Of a stretch of 34,198 bases of DNA, positions 23,733 to 31,333 are shown piece by piece. Below the pieces are notes generated by a model. The model was not told where the DNA came from. It worked only from the letters and a program-made list of their open reading frames with translations, and did no database searches. The translations under genes and the position numbers were made by a program. The DNA is from Anaerolineales bacterium (GTDB taxonomy: Bacteria > Chloroflexota > Anaerolineae > Anaerolineales > Villigracilaceae), in assembly GCA_020060235.1 (NCBI GenBank), contig JAGVAO010000059.1:1-34198 (forward strand), read 5' to 3'. Numbering within the stretch: the stretch's first letter is position 1; the number at the start of each line of letters is the position of its first letter.

Positions 23733-25487
23733 ATGGACTTCAATTTGAAAAACGAAAAACTCTGGTTTGGGCTGGCGTTTGTGCTGGCAATCGCGTTCCG
23801 CTTGCTGCGGCTGGGCGAGGTTCCGCTTTCGGATGCCGAGGCGGCCTGGGCTTTGCAATCCTTCGACCTTGCGCGCGGCCTGCCTTTCGACTTTGGCCCC
23901 AACCCCGCTTATATCAACCTGACGGCGCTGGCTTTCTTCCTTTTGCAGGCCAGCAACTTTGCCGCGCGGTTGGTTCCGGCCCTGGCGGGCGCTGCGCTTG
24001 TGCTGACCCCGTTCTTCTTCCGTGACCGGCTGGGCGGCAAGGTGGCCCTTGTGCTGGCTTTTGTGCTGGCTTTCGAGCCGGGGCTGCTGGCGCTCTCACG
24101 GCAGGCGGATGGCCCGATTATGGCGGTCAGTTTTTTCATGCTGGCCTGGGGCGTCTGGCGCAGCAATATGCCGCGCCTGGCGGGTTTCCTGGCCGGGTTG
24201 GCCCTGCTTGCGGGCAGCCCGCTCTGGTTTGGCCTGCTGGGTTTGTTTTTGGCTTTTGCGCTGGCCCAGGTTTTGACTCCTGACCTCGGGTTGTCTTTTG
24301 AGAAGGAACGCATCCGCCCGGCGGCGTACTTTGCGGCCGGGACGTATTTCATTCTCGGCAGTCTCTTCCTGCTGGCTCCCGGCGGTTTGGGCGCTGGCCT
24401 TTCGGGGTTGCTGGGGATTTTTACCACTTTCCTGACACCCGGCGGCGTTCCGGTCTGGCTGCCGCTTCTGGCCTTGTTGCTTTACCAGTTCCCGGCCGTG
24501 GTGCTGGCCCTGGTTGCGCTCGGGCGTTTGTTTGTCCGACGTGACCCGCTGGTGATTTTCCTCGGCGTCTGGCTGCTGGCCGCTTTGCTGCTGGCTGTCC
24601 TGCCGCCCTCGCGCCAGGTCGGTGACCTGGCCTGGGCCTTGCTGCCGCTCTGGACGCTGGCTGCTATCGAAGCGGCGCGCTGGCTTGAGCCTGTCCGCCC
24701 GGTGATGGAACTCCAGGTGTTTGCCTCCGAGCAAAATCCTGACGAGGCCGAGTTGCGTCCGGTGACCATTTCCACAGGCCTTTGGGAAACCATCGGCATG
24801 GCTGTCCTGACTGCCATTTTGCTGGCTTTTGCCTGGTTGAATTTTAGCGCCGCCACCCTGGTGCCGTTCCCGCCCGAGACCGCGCAGTTGCGCTGGTTCC
24901 TGGTGGCGGCAACCCTGGTGATGCTGGCGCTCAGCGTCGCCCTGGTGGCGTTTGGCTGGTCAGCCAGCGCTTCTTTCAAGGGTTTTGCCTGGGGCGGCAT
25001 GTCGATGCTTGCCGCTTACCTCATTGCAATGGCAACCTTCTCGGCTAACCTGCGCCCTCTGCCGACCGTAGAGATGTGGCCTGCCGGGCCGCAGTCTCCC
25101 GCCGCCTGGGTGATACACGACCAGATGAACGAAATTTCGCAATTTTCACGCGGCGTAAACGCCTCGCTTGAAGTTGTGCTTGTCGAGACCAATTCGCCCG
25201 CCCTGCGCTGGCTGCTGCGCGACTGGCGTGTGACCCAGGCCCAGGCCATTTCGGTCGATTCTGTGCCGGAACTTATCCTGATGCCGGCCAACACCCTGCC
25301 CCCCGAACTTGAACCGGCCTATCGCGGCGCGTCTTTCAATTTGCGGGCTTATACGGCCTGGGAGCAGGTCACGCTCGACGATTGGATGCGCTGGATAGTC
25401 AACCACACCCTGCCGCAAGGTCAGGAAAGCATCCTGCTCTGGGCGCGCGGCGACTTGTTCCCCGATGCGCAAAACCCCGCCCCGTAA
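23733..25487 (+). CDS. GT39-like membrane protein (ArnT/Agl23-type)
   Basis: The 584-residue protein has about ten to twelve hydrophobic helices and a soluble C-terminal tail from about 455. Right after the first helix stands FRLLRLGEVPLSDAEAAWAL (22-41). The Asp34-x-Glu36 pair in this position is the acidic motif of GT-C/GT39 enzymes, and the LGEVPLSDAE wording is typical of Chloroflexi and archaeal members annotated as Agl23-type or PMT-like proteins. LALSRQADGPIMAVSFFMLAWGVW (110-133) matches the next conserved region. It probably transfers a sugar from polyprenyl phosphate, as the last gene of the cluster. The gap to the YYY gene is 21 bases and holds a possible leaderless promoter. Confidence 0.75.
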   Translation: MDFNLKNEKLWFGLAFVLAIAFRLLRLGEVPLSDAEAAWALQSFDLARGLPFDFGPNPAYINLTALAFFLLQASNFAARLVPALAGAALVLTPFFFRDRLGGKVALVLAFVLAFEPGLLALSRQADGPIMAVSFFMLAWGVWRSNMPRLAGFLAGLALLAGSPLWFGLLGLFLAFALAQVLTPDLGLSFEKERIRPAAYFAAGTYFILGSLFLLAPGGLGAGLSGLLGIFTTFLTPGGVPVWLPLLALLLYQFPAVVLALVALGRLFVRRDPLVIFLGVWLLAALLLAVLPPSRQVGDLAWALLPLWTLAAIEAARWLEPVRPVMELQVFASEQNPDEAELRPVTISTGLWETIGMAVLTAILLAFAWLNFSAATLVPFPPETAQLRWFLVAATLVMLALSVALVAFGWSASASFKGFAWGGMSMLAAYLIAMATFSANLRPLPTVEMWPAGPQSPAAWVIHDQMNEISQFSRGVNASLEVVLVETNSPALRWLLRDWRVTQAQAISVDSVPELILMPANTLPPELEPAYRGASFNLRAYTAWEQVTLDDWMRWIVNHTLPQGQESILLWARGDLFPDAQNPAP

Positions 25488-25523
25488 TTTTGTGGTAACT
25501 TAACCCAACCACCCAGGAGACTC

Positions 25524-26201
25524 ATGTCAGACTTGCGCATCATCGCCATCGACGGCCCGGCGGCATCGGGCAAATCCACGCTCGGGTTTCGCCTTGCCGA
25601 GGCGCTTGGCTATCTCTACTTCGACACCGGCCTGATGTACCGCGCCGTTACCTGGCTGGCCCTCCAGCGCGGCCTCGACCTGCGCGACGAATCTGCCGTT
25701 ACCCGTCTGGCCGAGGACGTTCCCATCGAGGTCTCTCCCTCTTCCTTTGAAGACGGCCGCTCCTGCGACATCGTTGTCGATGGGCAGGACATCACCTGGG
25801 ACATCCGCAAGCCGGAGGTGGATGCCAACGTTTCTGTCGTTGCCGCTTATCCCGGCGTCCGCCAGGCCCTGACCGTCCAGCAGCGCCGCATTGGCCTGCG
25901 CGGGCGGGTGGTTATGGTCGGGCGTGATATTGGCACGGTCGTCCTGCCCGAAGCCGACGTTAAAATCTACCTCGATGCTTCGGCGGGGGAACGCGCTCGC
26001 CGCCGCTATGACGAAATCCTGCAAAGGGGCGGGACAGCCGACTTCGGCGAAATCCTGTCCAAGGTCAATGAGCGCGACCGCATCGACTCCACCCGCGACG
26101 TGGCTCCCCTTAAACCAGCCGACGACGCCGTTTTGATTGATTCCGACAAACTCAACGCCGACCAGGTTTTCCAAAAAGCCCTCGCCTTATGCAAAGCGTA
26201 G
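25524..26201 (+). CDS. cmk: (d)CMP kinase
   Basis: The 225-residue protein phosphorylates CMP and dCMP with ATP in the cytosol, feeding nucleic acid and CDP-lipid synthesis. The P-loop GPAASGKST is at residues 11-19, followed by YLYFDTGLMYRAVTWLAL (30-47), which holds the conserved Asp, Tyr and Arg that bind the CMP base and ribose. The C-terminal part has GRDIGTVVLPEADVKIYLDAS and RDRIDSTRDVAPL, the expected lid and substrate region. Length is normal for the long bacterial type. AGGAG stands before ATG 25524. plsC starts inside its last 13 bases, a pairing known from other bacteria. Confidence 0.95.
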   Translation: MSDLRIIAIDGPAASGKSTLGFRLAEALGYLYFDTGLMYRAVTWLALQRGLDLRDESAVTRLAEDVPIEVSPSSFEDGRSCDIVVDGQDITWDIRKPEVDANVSVVAAYPGVRQALTVQQRRIGLRGRVVMVGRDIGTVVLPEADVKIYLDASAGERARRRYDEILQRGGTADFGEILSKVNERDRIDSTRDVAPLKPADDAVLIDSDKLNADQVFQKALALCKA

Positions 26202-26911
26202 ACCGTTACCGGACTCCTTTCTTCAACTGGCTGGCGCGCACCCTGCTGCGGCCTGTCTTTCGCGGGCTGTTTCGTATTCTGGCGCGCATCGAACTGCACG
26301 GCCTTGAAAATGTCCCGCGCGGTACGGCGTATGTCACCGCTTTCAACCACGTCTCGACTTTCGACCCGCCCTTCCTGTTGACCTTCTGGCCTGAGAACAT
26401 CGAAGTCCTGGGCGCATCCGACATCTGGAATCGCGCCGGATTCGGCCAGAATATCCTCGTGCGCCTGTTTGGCGGCATTCCCGTCCATCGCGGTGAATAC
26501 GACCGCCAGGCCCTTGAGCGCGTGGTGCGAATCTTGAAATCCAACTACCCGCTGTTGATTTCCCCCGAAGGCGGACGCACCCGCGTCACCGCCATGCGCC
26601 GGGGCCGCCCCGGAATCTCTTACATTGTCGAAGCAGCCAACGTGCCGGTTGTCCCGGTTGGCATCGTTGGCACCACCACCGACTTTTTCCGGCGCGCCAT
26701 TCGCGGACAACGCCCGCAATTAATCCTGCGGGTCGGCAAGCCGTTCCACCTCCCGCCGGTCGAAGGCAAAGGCGACGCGCGCCGCCAGTCCCGTCAGCAG
26801 AATGTGGACCTGGTCATGCGACACATTGCCGGGCTTTTGCCCGAAGACTATCGCGGTGTCTACTTCGGTCAGGAAATTTTTGCAAACGACGCCGATGGCG
26901 GCAAAAATTAG
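26189..26911 (+). CDS. plsC: 1-acyl-sn-glycerol-3-phosphate acyltransferase (PlsC-like)
   Basis: The 240-residue protein carries the acyltransferase motif I NHVSTFDPP (Asn53, His54, Asp59; H-x4-D), motif II around GGIPVHRGEYDRQA, the SPEGGRTR motif III (usually FPEGTR) and VPVVPVGIVG motif IV. It transfers an acyl chain to lysophosphatidic acid at the membrane, giving phosphatidic acid. The N terminus (RTLLRPVFRGLFRIL) is amphipathic and can sit on the membrane. It overlaps cmk by 13 bases in another frame, so translation is coupled. A terminator hairpin follows. Confidence 0.9.
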   Translation: MQSVDRYRTPFFNWLARTLLRPVFRGLFRILARIELHGLENVPRGTAYVTAFNHVSTFDPPFLLTFWPENIEVLGASDIWNRAGFGQNILVRLFGGIPVHRGEYDRQALERVVRILKSNYPLLISPEGGRTRVTAMRRGRPGISYIVEAANVPVVPVGIVGTTTDFFRRAIRGQRPQLILRVGKPFHLPPVEGKGDARRQSRQQNVDLVMRHIAGLLPEDYRGVYFGQEIFANDADGGKN

Positions 26912-26919
26912 TTTGTTAT

Positions 26920-26942
26920 GGCGCAAGATAGTCTCTTGCGCC
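26920..26942 (+). terminator. Terminator hairpin after cmk-plsC
   Basis: GGCGCAAGA (26920-26928) and TCTTGCGCC (26934-26942) form a 9-bp stem with a 5-base loop, followed by only a short T-run (ATTTT at 26949-26953). A further small hairpin CCGCC-TTCA-GGCGG lies at 26967-26980. Confidence 0.65.
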
Positions 26943-27030
26943 GTGTCATTTTCGGCCTAAAATGTGCCGCCTTCAGGCGGTGGACAGGCCGCCCCCAAAC
27001 TTATCGTGTAGATAATCTACCTTCGTTGCG

Positions 27031-27039
27031 TGCTATAAT
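27031..27039 (+). promoter_or_regulatory. Extended -10 promoter of the histidine kinase gene
   Basis: TGCTATAAT contains the TGn extension and a perfect TATAAT at 27034-27039; no good -35 is needed with this type. Transcription should start near 27046, about 32 bases before ATG 27078. Confidence 0.6.
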
Positions 27040-27077
27040 GATTTGAAGTTTGGCGCGTTTCCCTGCAACCGGATAAC

Positions 27078-30000
27078 ATGGAACCCATTTTCTCGCTCTT
27101 CCAAGGGATGCTGCTTTCCCCGCTCTGGCCCACGCTGATGGGTTGGCTGTGGTGGCTTGTGATGCTGTCCCTGCTGGGCGGGCTGCTGTCCTCCTGGCGG
27201 GTATACCAGCCGGTTTGGGATTTTCGCGCCTGGGGGTTGGTACTTGTCCTGTCTGTGTTTGCCGTTTTTGCGACCAATTTCTTCGGCCTGCGCCTTCCCG
27301 CTGGCGATGCTCTGCCTCCGCCGGGTATTCCGCAGGAGCCGCGCGGCCCGACCCTGATGTTTCTCTCGGCCCTGCCCTGGATGCTGGCTGGCGGACTGCT
27401 TGGCCCGCAGGCTGCGGCGCTGGTTGGTTTTGCATCCGGGCTGGTGCGCTTTGGGCTGGATACCCAGTCCATCTTTACCCCGCTCGAGACTGCCATCCTG
27501 GCGACCCTGTTCAGCGTCGCGGTGCGTCAGCGCTTTCGCACCTGGCCCTATCGCTTGCTGCGCGAGCCGCTTCTTACCTCCATCCTGCTTTACTTGCCGT
27601 TTTGCGTCTTGTTTGTGCTTGACGCCTTTATGCTGGCAGACGGCCCGATAGCCATCCGGCTTGATTATTCCCTTGCGCAATTACAACCGGCCATGCTGGC
27701 CTTTGGCGGCGAAATGCTGGCCGCCGGCCTGTTTGCCCAGGTGCTGGCCCTGCTCTTTCCCGGTGCATGGGGACGAAACCTGCCGCTGCTTCCCTCGCCC
27801 GGCGAACGCAGCCTCGAGGCGCGCTTCCTGTTTGGCACGGGGACGCTCATCACCGTCCTGCTGGTGGCCCTGCTGATAGGCGGCTGGCTGGTGGCGGGCG
27901 CGTCGGCCCGCCAGATGCTACAAGTGCGTATGCAGGGCAACGCCGAACTGGCATCGCAAAGCGTGCCGTTCTTCCTTGAAACTGGCCAAAACCTGGCCGC
28001 CCAACTGGCCCAGACCCCAGAATTGCTAGAAGCCGAAGGCCCTGCGCTTTCAGAAGCCCTGGGCCGCCAAATTCGCTCGGTGCCTTTTTTCGACCAGTTG
28101 CTGGTGTTGGATGTCAACGGGCAGGTTTTGGGCCATTACCCGCCAGTTGATGCGGCCATGCAAATCCTTTCCCCACAGGAGAGCGCGGGATTGCTGCTGA
28201 CCTTTAGTGGCGTGCTGAGCCAGACTTATACCATCCCGCCTGCTGAAAGCGGACAGGCAGCGCGCGTCTCTTTTGTTATTGCTGTAGTTGACCCGCAAAG
28301 CGGATTGCCCGCGCGCGTCCTGATTGGCCGTACCAACCTTGAAACCAATCCTTTTACCCAGCCGCTTGTCAACAGCCTGAAAAGCATCCGCGAACTGGGA
28401 GGCGAGGGCATCCTGCTCGACGAAAATGGCACAATCATTTACCACGGGGTTGCATCGACCATCATGACCCGCTATGCGGGCCAAATCCCGGCTGAAGCCT
28501 CCTTTTTTGACGACACCTCCCCCAGCGGAACCCGCAATTTTGTCTATTACCAGCCCGCCCTGGGCCGCCCCTGGGCGATTGTGTTAACCGTCCCGGCCCA
28601 GCAGGCCCAGCAGATGGCGCTCGAAATTGCCGCGCCGCTCTCGCTGATGATTTTTACCCTGGCAATTGTTGCCCTGATTTCACTGCGTTTTGGCCTGAAA
28701 ACCATCACCAATTCAATGCAGACCCTCGCCAGCGAAGCAGTGCGCATTGCCCAGGGACAGCTTGACCACCCCTTGCCCGTCGAAGGCGTGGACGAGGTCG
28801 GCCAGTTCCGCCGGGCTTTCGAGCAGATGCGCTCCAGCCTGCAATTGCGGCTGGAGGAACTCAACCGCCTGTTGCTGGTCAGCCAGGGGGTCGCTTCCAG
28901 CCTCGAGATGGGCGACGCGGTCGAGCCGGTGCTCGAAGCCGTCCTGGCAACCGGCGCGAGTGCTGTGCGGGTTGTCCTGACCCAGGCCAGCTTGCAGGAT
29001 ACAGAGCAGGACGTCCCGTCCCTGTTTACCCTGGGGCCTTCCAGGGATAAATACGCCTATCTCGATTCGCAGGTCGTGGAATTGACCCAGCAGCAGGAGC
29101 GAATCGTCCTGACCAGCGTTGCCCGCGCGCGGATTTTTGGCCTGGCTCCCGGCCAACCGGTTCCGGCCTCGCTGGTGGCTTTTCCCCTGCGCCATGAAAA
29201 CCGTCACTATGGGGCGTTGTGGGTGGCCTACGACCAGCCGCGCCTTTTCTCCGAGTCGGATGTGCGCTTCCTGGCGACCCTGACGGGGCAGGCGGCGCTG
29301 GCGGCTTCCAACAATCACCTGTTCCTGTCCGCCGAGGTTGGACGCCAGCGTTTGGCCGCCATCCTCGATTCGACTCCCGACCCCGTGTTGGTTACTGACC
29401 ACCTGAACCGGCTGCTGCTCGCCAACCCGGCGGCGCTCAACACCCTGGGAGCATCCATTGGGACGGGTGAAGGCCAGCCGATTGAGCGGGTTATCGAACA
29501 CAAATCCCTGCTCGAAATCCTGCAAGTCAACTCGCCCGACAAACTCTCTGCGGAGGTGACGGTTGCGAGTGGACAGGTTTACCTGGCGACGGCTTCCCCT
29601 GTCCTGGCCGATGGCCGCTCGGTGGGCCGGGTTTGCATCCTGCGCGATGTGACCTACTTCAAAGAACTGGATACGATGAAGACGGAGTTTGTCAACACCG
29701 TCAGCCACGACCTGCGCTCGCCGTTGACCTTGATGCGCGGTTACGCTACCATGCTCGAAATGGTCGGCGAACTCAACGACCAGCAGCAGGGCTACGTTAA
29801 GAAAATTATCGCCGGGGTCGAGAATATGGCCCGCCTGGTAAACAACCTGCTTGACCTGGGGCGCATCGAGGTTGGGGTCGGCTTGCAACTGGAAAGCGCG
29901 CCGGTGTTCGATATGGTCGAGCGCGTTACCAGCACCCTGCAAATGCAAGCATCCCAGAAGAATATAGAGTTACAGGCAGACCTGCCTTCTGACCAGACAG

Positions 30001-30359
30001 CGTTGATAGAAGCCGACAATACGCTTTTGCAGCAGGCCATGTATAACCTGGTCGAGAACGCAGTCAAGTATACGCCCAGCGGTGGCCGGGTCATGGTACG
30101 CGCATGGGTCGAAGGGCAGAACTTCCGTTTTGAAGTCAAGGACAGCGGGATTGGCATCCCCCCGGCTGACCAGTCGCGCCTGTTCGAGAAGTTCTATCGC
30201 GGCGGGCAGCGCGAAGCCCGCGAACAGAAAGGCTCTGGCCTGGGGCTGGCAATCGTCCGTTCGATTGTCGAGCGGCACGGCGGCCGGGTCTGGCTGGAGA
30301 GCCAGGTGGGGCAGGGCAGCACTTTCTTCCTGGAAGTTCCACTGCGCCAGTCGGGCTGA
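27078..30359 (+). CDS. Hybrid-input sensor histidine kinase (7TM-dCache-HAMP-GAF-PAS-HisKA-HATPase)
   Basis: The 1093-residue membrane kinase begins with about six hydrophobic helices (1-245), a further span at about 252-274, a Cache-like external sensor (about 280-518), and another span (519-540). HAMP follows at about 541-595, a GAF-like domain at about 600-750, a PAS domain at about 760-868, then the transmitter. The phosphorylated His is His877 in SHDLRSP. The N box NLVENAVKY begins at 990, G1 is DSGIGIPP at 1022, and G2 is GSGLGLAIV at 1052. All catalytic motifs are intact. The multi-helix N terminus ahead of the Cache domain may be an additional membrane sensor. No response regulator gene lies next to it, so its partner is elsewhere. 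A terminator-like hairpin and the rpmH promoter follow. Confidence 0.9.
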   Translation: MEPIFSLFQGMLLSPLWPTLMGWLWWLVMLSLLGGLLSSWRVYQPVWDFRAWGLVLVLSVFAVFATNFFGLRLPAGDALPPPGIPQEPRGPTLMFLSALPWMLAGGLLGPQAAALVGFASGLVRFGLDTQSIFTPLETAILATLFSVAVRQRFRTWPYRLLREPLLTSILLYLPFCVLFVLDAFMLADGPIAIRLDYSLAQLQPAMLAFGGEMLAAGLFAQVLALLFPGAWGRNLPLLPSPGERSLEARFLFGTGTLITVLLVALLIGGWLVAGASARQMLQVRMQGNAELASQSVPFFLETGQNLAAQLAQTPELLEAEGPALSEALGRQIRSVPFFDQLLVLDVNGQVLGHYPPVDAAMQILSPQESAGLLLTFSGVLSQTYTIPPAESGQAARVSFVIAVVDPQSGLPARVLIGRTNLETNPFTQPLVNSLKSIRELGGEGILLDENGTIIYHGVASTIMTRYAGQIPAEASFFDDTSPSGTRNFVYYQPALGRPWAIVLTVPAQQAQQMALEIAAPLSLMIFTLAIVALISLRFGLKTITNSMQTLASEAVRIAQGQLDHPLPVEGVDEVGQFRRAFEQMRSSLQLRLEELNRLLLVSQGVASSLEMGDAVEPVLEAVLATGASAVRVVLTQASLQDTEQDVPSLFTLGPSRDKYAYLDSQVVELTQQQERIVLTSVARARIFGLAPGQPVPASLVAFPLRHENRHYGALWVAYDQPRLFSESDVRFLATLTGQAALAASNNHLFLSAEVGRQRLAAILDSTPDPVLVTDHLNRLLLANPAALNTLGASIGTGEGQPIERVIEHKSLLEILQVNSPDKLSAEVTVASGQVYLATASPVLADGRSVGRVCILRDVTYFKELDTMKTEFVNTVSHDLRSPLTLMRGYATMLEMVGELNDQQQGYVKKIIAGVENMARLVNNLLDLGRIEVGVGLQLESAPVFDMVERVTSTLQMQASQKNIELQADLPSDQTALIEADNTLLQQAMYNLVENAVKYTPSGGRVMVRAWVEGQNFRFEVKDSGIGIPPADQSRLFEKFYRGGQREAREQKGSGLGLAIVRSIVERHGGRVWLESQVGQGSTFFLEVPLRQSG

Positions 30360-30385
30360 TTCTTAAAAATTAGCCGTCATTCTAC

Positions 30386-30414
30386 TTCCCACTTTTTGCC
30401 CTTTACGGTATAAT
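30386..30414 (+). promoter_or_regulatory. Promoter candidate of the rpmH operon
   Basis: TATAAT at 30409-30414 lies 17 bp after TTCCCA (30386-30391), a weak -35. Transcription would start near 30421 and the message would run through rpmH, rnpA, yidD and perhaps to jag. Confidence 0.5.
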
Positions 30415-30425
30415 GTCGTGCCGAT

Positions 30426-30446
30426 TGCGCTCTTGAGCGCATTTTT
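30426..30446 (+). terminator. Hairpin plus T-run in the rpmH leader (attenuator or upstream terminator)
   Basis: TGCGCT (30426-30431) pairs with AGCGCA (30436-30441) around CTTG, followed by TTTTT. It lies downstream of the predicted rpmH start of transcription and upstream of ATG 30478. It either ends read-through from the kinase gene or attenuates the ribosomal protein message. Confidence 0.5.
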
Positions 30447-30477
30447 GTTCTTATCCTTTTGATTGTGAGGAATTTGC

Positions 30478-30651
30478 ATGGCTACAAAACGTACTTACCA
30501 ACCTAAAATCAGGCGGCGTGTGCGCGTGCACGGTTTTCGCTCCCGCATGTCAACTGCCGACGGGCGCGAGGTTTTGAAGCGCCGTCGCCAGCGCGGCCGC
30601 GTCCGGCTGTCGGTCAAGTCCAACAACCACGTTAAGAAGGTGCGCTGGTAG
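30478..30651 (+). CDS. rpmH: 50S ribosomal protein L34
   Basis: This 57-residue gene is below common ORF cut-offs. It starts [10 protein letters not shown] and continues with R[27 protein letters not shown], the unmistakable L34 pattern, at residues 12-41. The TGAGGAA ribosome binding site lies at 30466-30472. L34 is a small, very basic protein of the large ribosomal subunit. Usual bacterial L34 has about 44-46 residues; here the C terminus runs on by about eleven basic residues ([13 protein letters not shown]). Followed 39 bases later by rnpA, as in most bacteria. Confidence 0.97.
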   Translation: MATKRTYQPKIRRRVRVHGFRSRMSTADGREVLKRRRQRGRVRLSVKSNNHVKKVRW

Positions 30652-30690
30652 GCCGCAGCGGCGTGTGCCGTTGCCAAAAGTGAGGGATGG

Positions 30691-31032
30691 GTGCAGCGTC
30701 GCTTTCGACTGACCCGGTCCACAGAGTTCAAGCGGGTGCGGAATCACGGCAAGTCTTTCGCGCACCCGCTTGTCGTGTTGATTGCCCAGTCGACTGAAGA
30801 ACCGGGCTTGCGGGTGGGGGTCGCCGCGGGCCGTTCGCTCGGCGGGGCCGTCGAGCGCAATCGCGCCAAACGCCTGCTGCGCGAGGCCATTCGGCCTGAA
30901 ATCCCATCCCTGTTCACTGGCCGAGATATTGTCCTGATAGCCCGCCCGCTTTTGCTTCGGGCGCAGTTTAGCGAAATTACAAAAGCCGTTTCGGGGCTTT
31001 TGCGGCGCGCCAACCTATACCGACCTGAATGA
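30691..31032 (+). CDS. rnpA: Ribonuclease P protein component
   Basis: The 113-residue protein starts at GTG 30691 with GAGGG immediately upstream; no other start in the frame gives a sensible N terminus. [19 protein letters not shown] (5-23) and the signature [15 protein letters not shown] (54-68) are diagnostic: the RNR-x-KR-x-x-RE helix contacts the RNase P RNA. With that RNA it cleaves the 5' leaders of tRNA precursors, such as the tRNA-Glu at the end of this window. Its stop overlaps the yidD start as ATGA. Confidence 0.95.
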   Translation: MQRRFRLTRSTEFKRVRNHGKSFAHPLVVLIAQSTEEPGLRVGVAAGRSLGGAVERNRAKRLLREAIRPEIPSLFTGRDIVLIARPLLLRAQFSEITKAVSGLLRRANLYRPE

Positions 31033-31325
31033 CCATGAGCCTGAATTACCTGCCACAGGAATACCCTGACGAGCCGCGTCTGCGCGATTTGCCGCGCAGT
31101 TTGGCTTACTGGCCCAGGTTGCCCTGGCTGGCGCTGATTCGGCTGTACCAGGCCACTTTTTCTAAGGCCATGCCGCCTAACACCTGCCGTTTTTACCCAT
31201 CCTGTTCGCACTACGGATACCAGGCCATCTATAAATACGGTATTCTGAAAGGTGGCTGGATGGCTTTCTGGCGGATATTGCGTTGCAACCCTTTCAACCC
31301 CGGCGGCGTTGACCCTGTTCCGTAG
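31029..31325 (+). CDS. yidD: Membrane protein insertion efficiency factor YidD
   Basis: The 98-residue protein has [36 protein letters not shown] (36-71) and [14 protein letters not shown] at the end, the conserved core of YidD with its Cys pair and closing DPVP. YidD is a small amphipathic membrane-associated protein that helps membrane protein insertion with YidC. The N-terminal 30 residues ([18 protein letters not shown]) are an extension compared with short family members. The start is ATG 31029, overlapping rnpA; ATG 31035 is also possible. Confidence 0.93.
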   Translation: MTMSLNYLPQEYPDEPRLRDLPRSLAYWPRLPWLALIRLYQATFSKAMPPNTCRFYPSCSHYGYQAIYKYGILKGGWMAFWRILRCNPFNPGGVDPVP

Positions 31326-31333
31326 GAGATTCG

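Noticed and set aside
25492-25512. Terminator between the GT39-like gene and cmk
   Set aside because: GTGGT/ACCAC gives only a 5-bp stem with an 11-base loop and no T-run.
26967-26980. Second terminator or riboswitch before the kinase gene
   Set aside because: CCGCC-TTCA-GGCGG is a small hairpin with no T-run, and it lies upstream of the likely promoter; no conserved riboswitch core is visible.
30420-30480. Replication origin next to rpmH
   Set aside because: Many bacteria have dnaA and oriC here, but only one weak TTATCC at 30451 is seen, with no cluster of DnaA boxes and no dnaA gene upstream.
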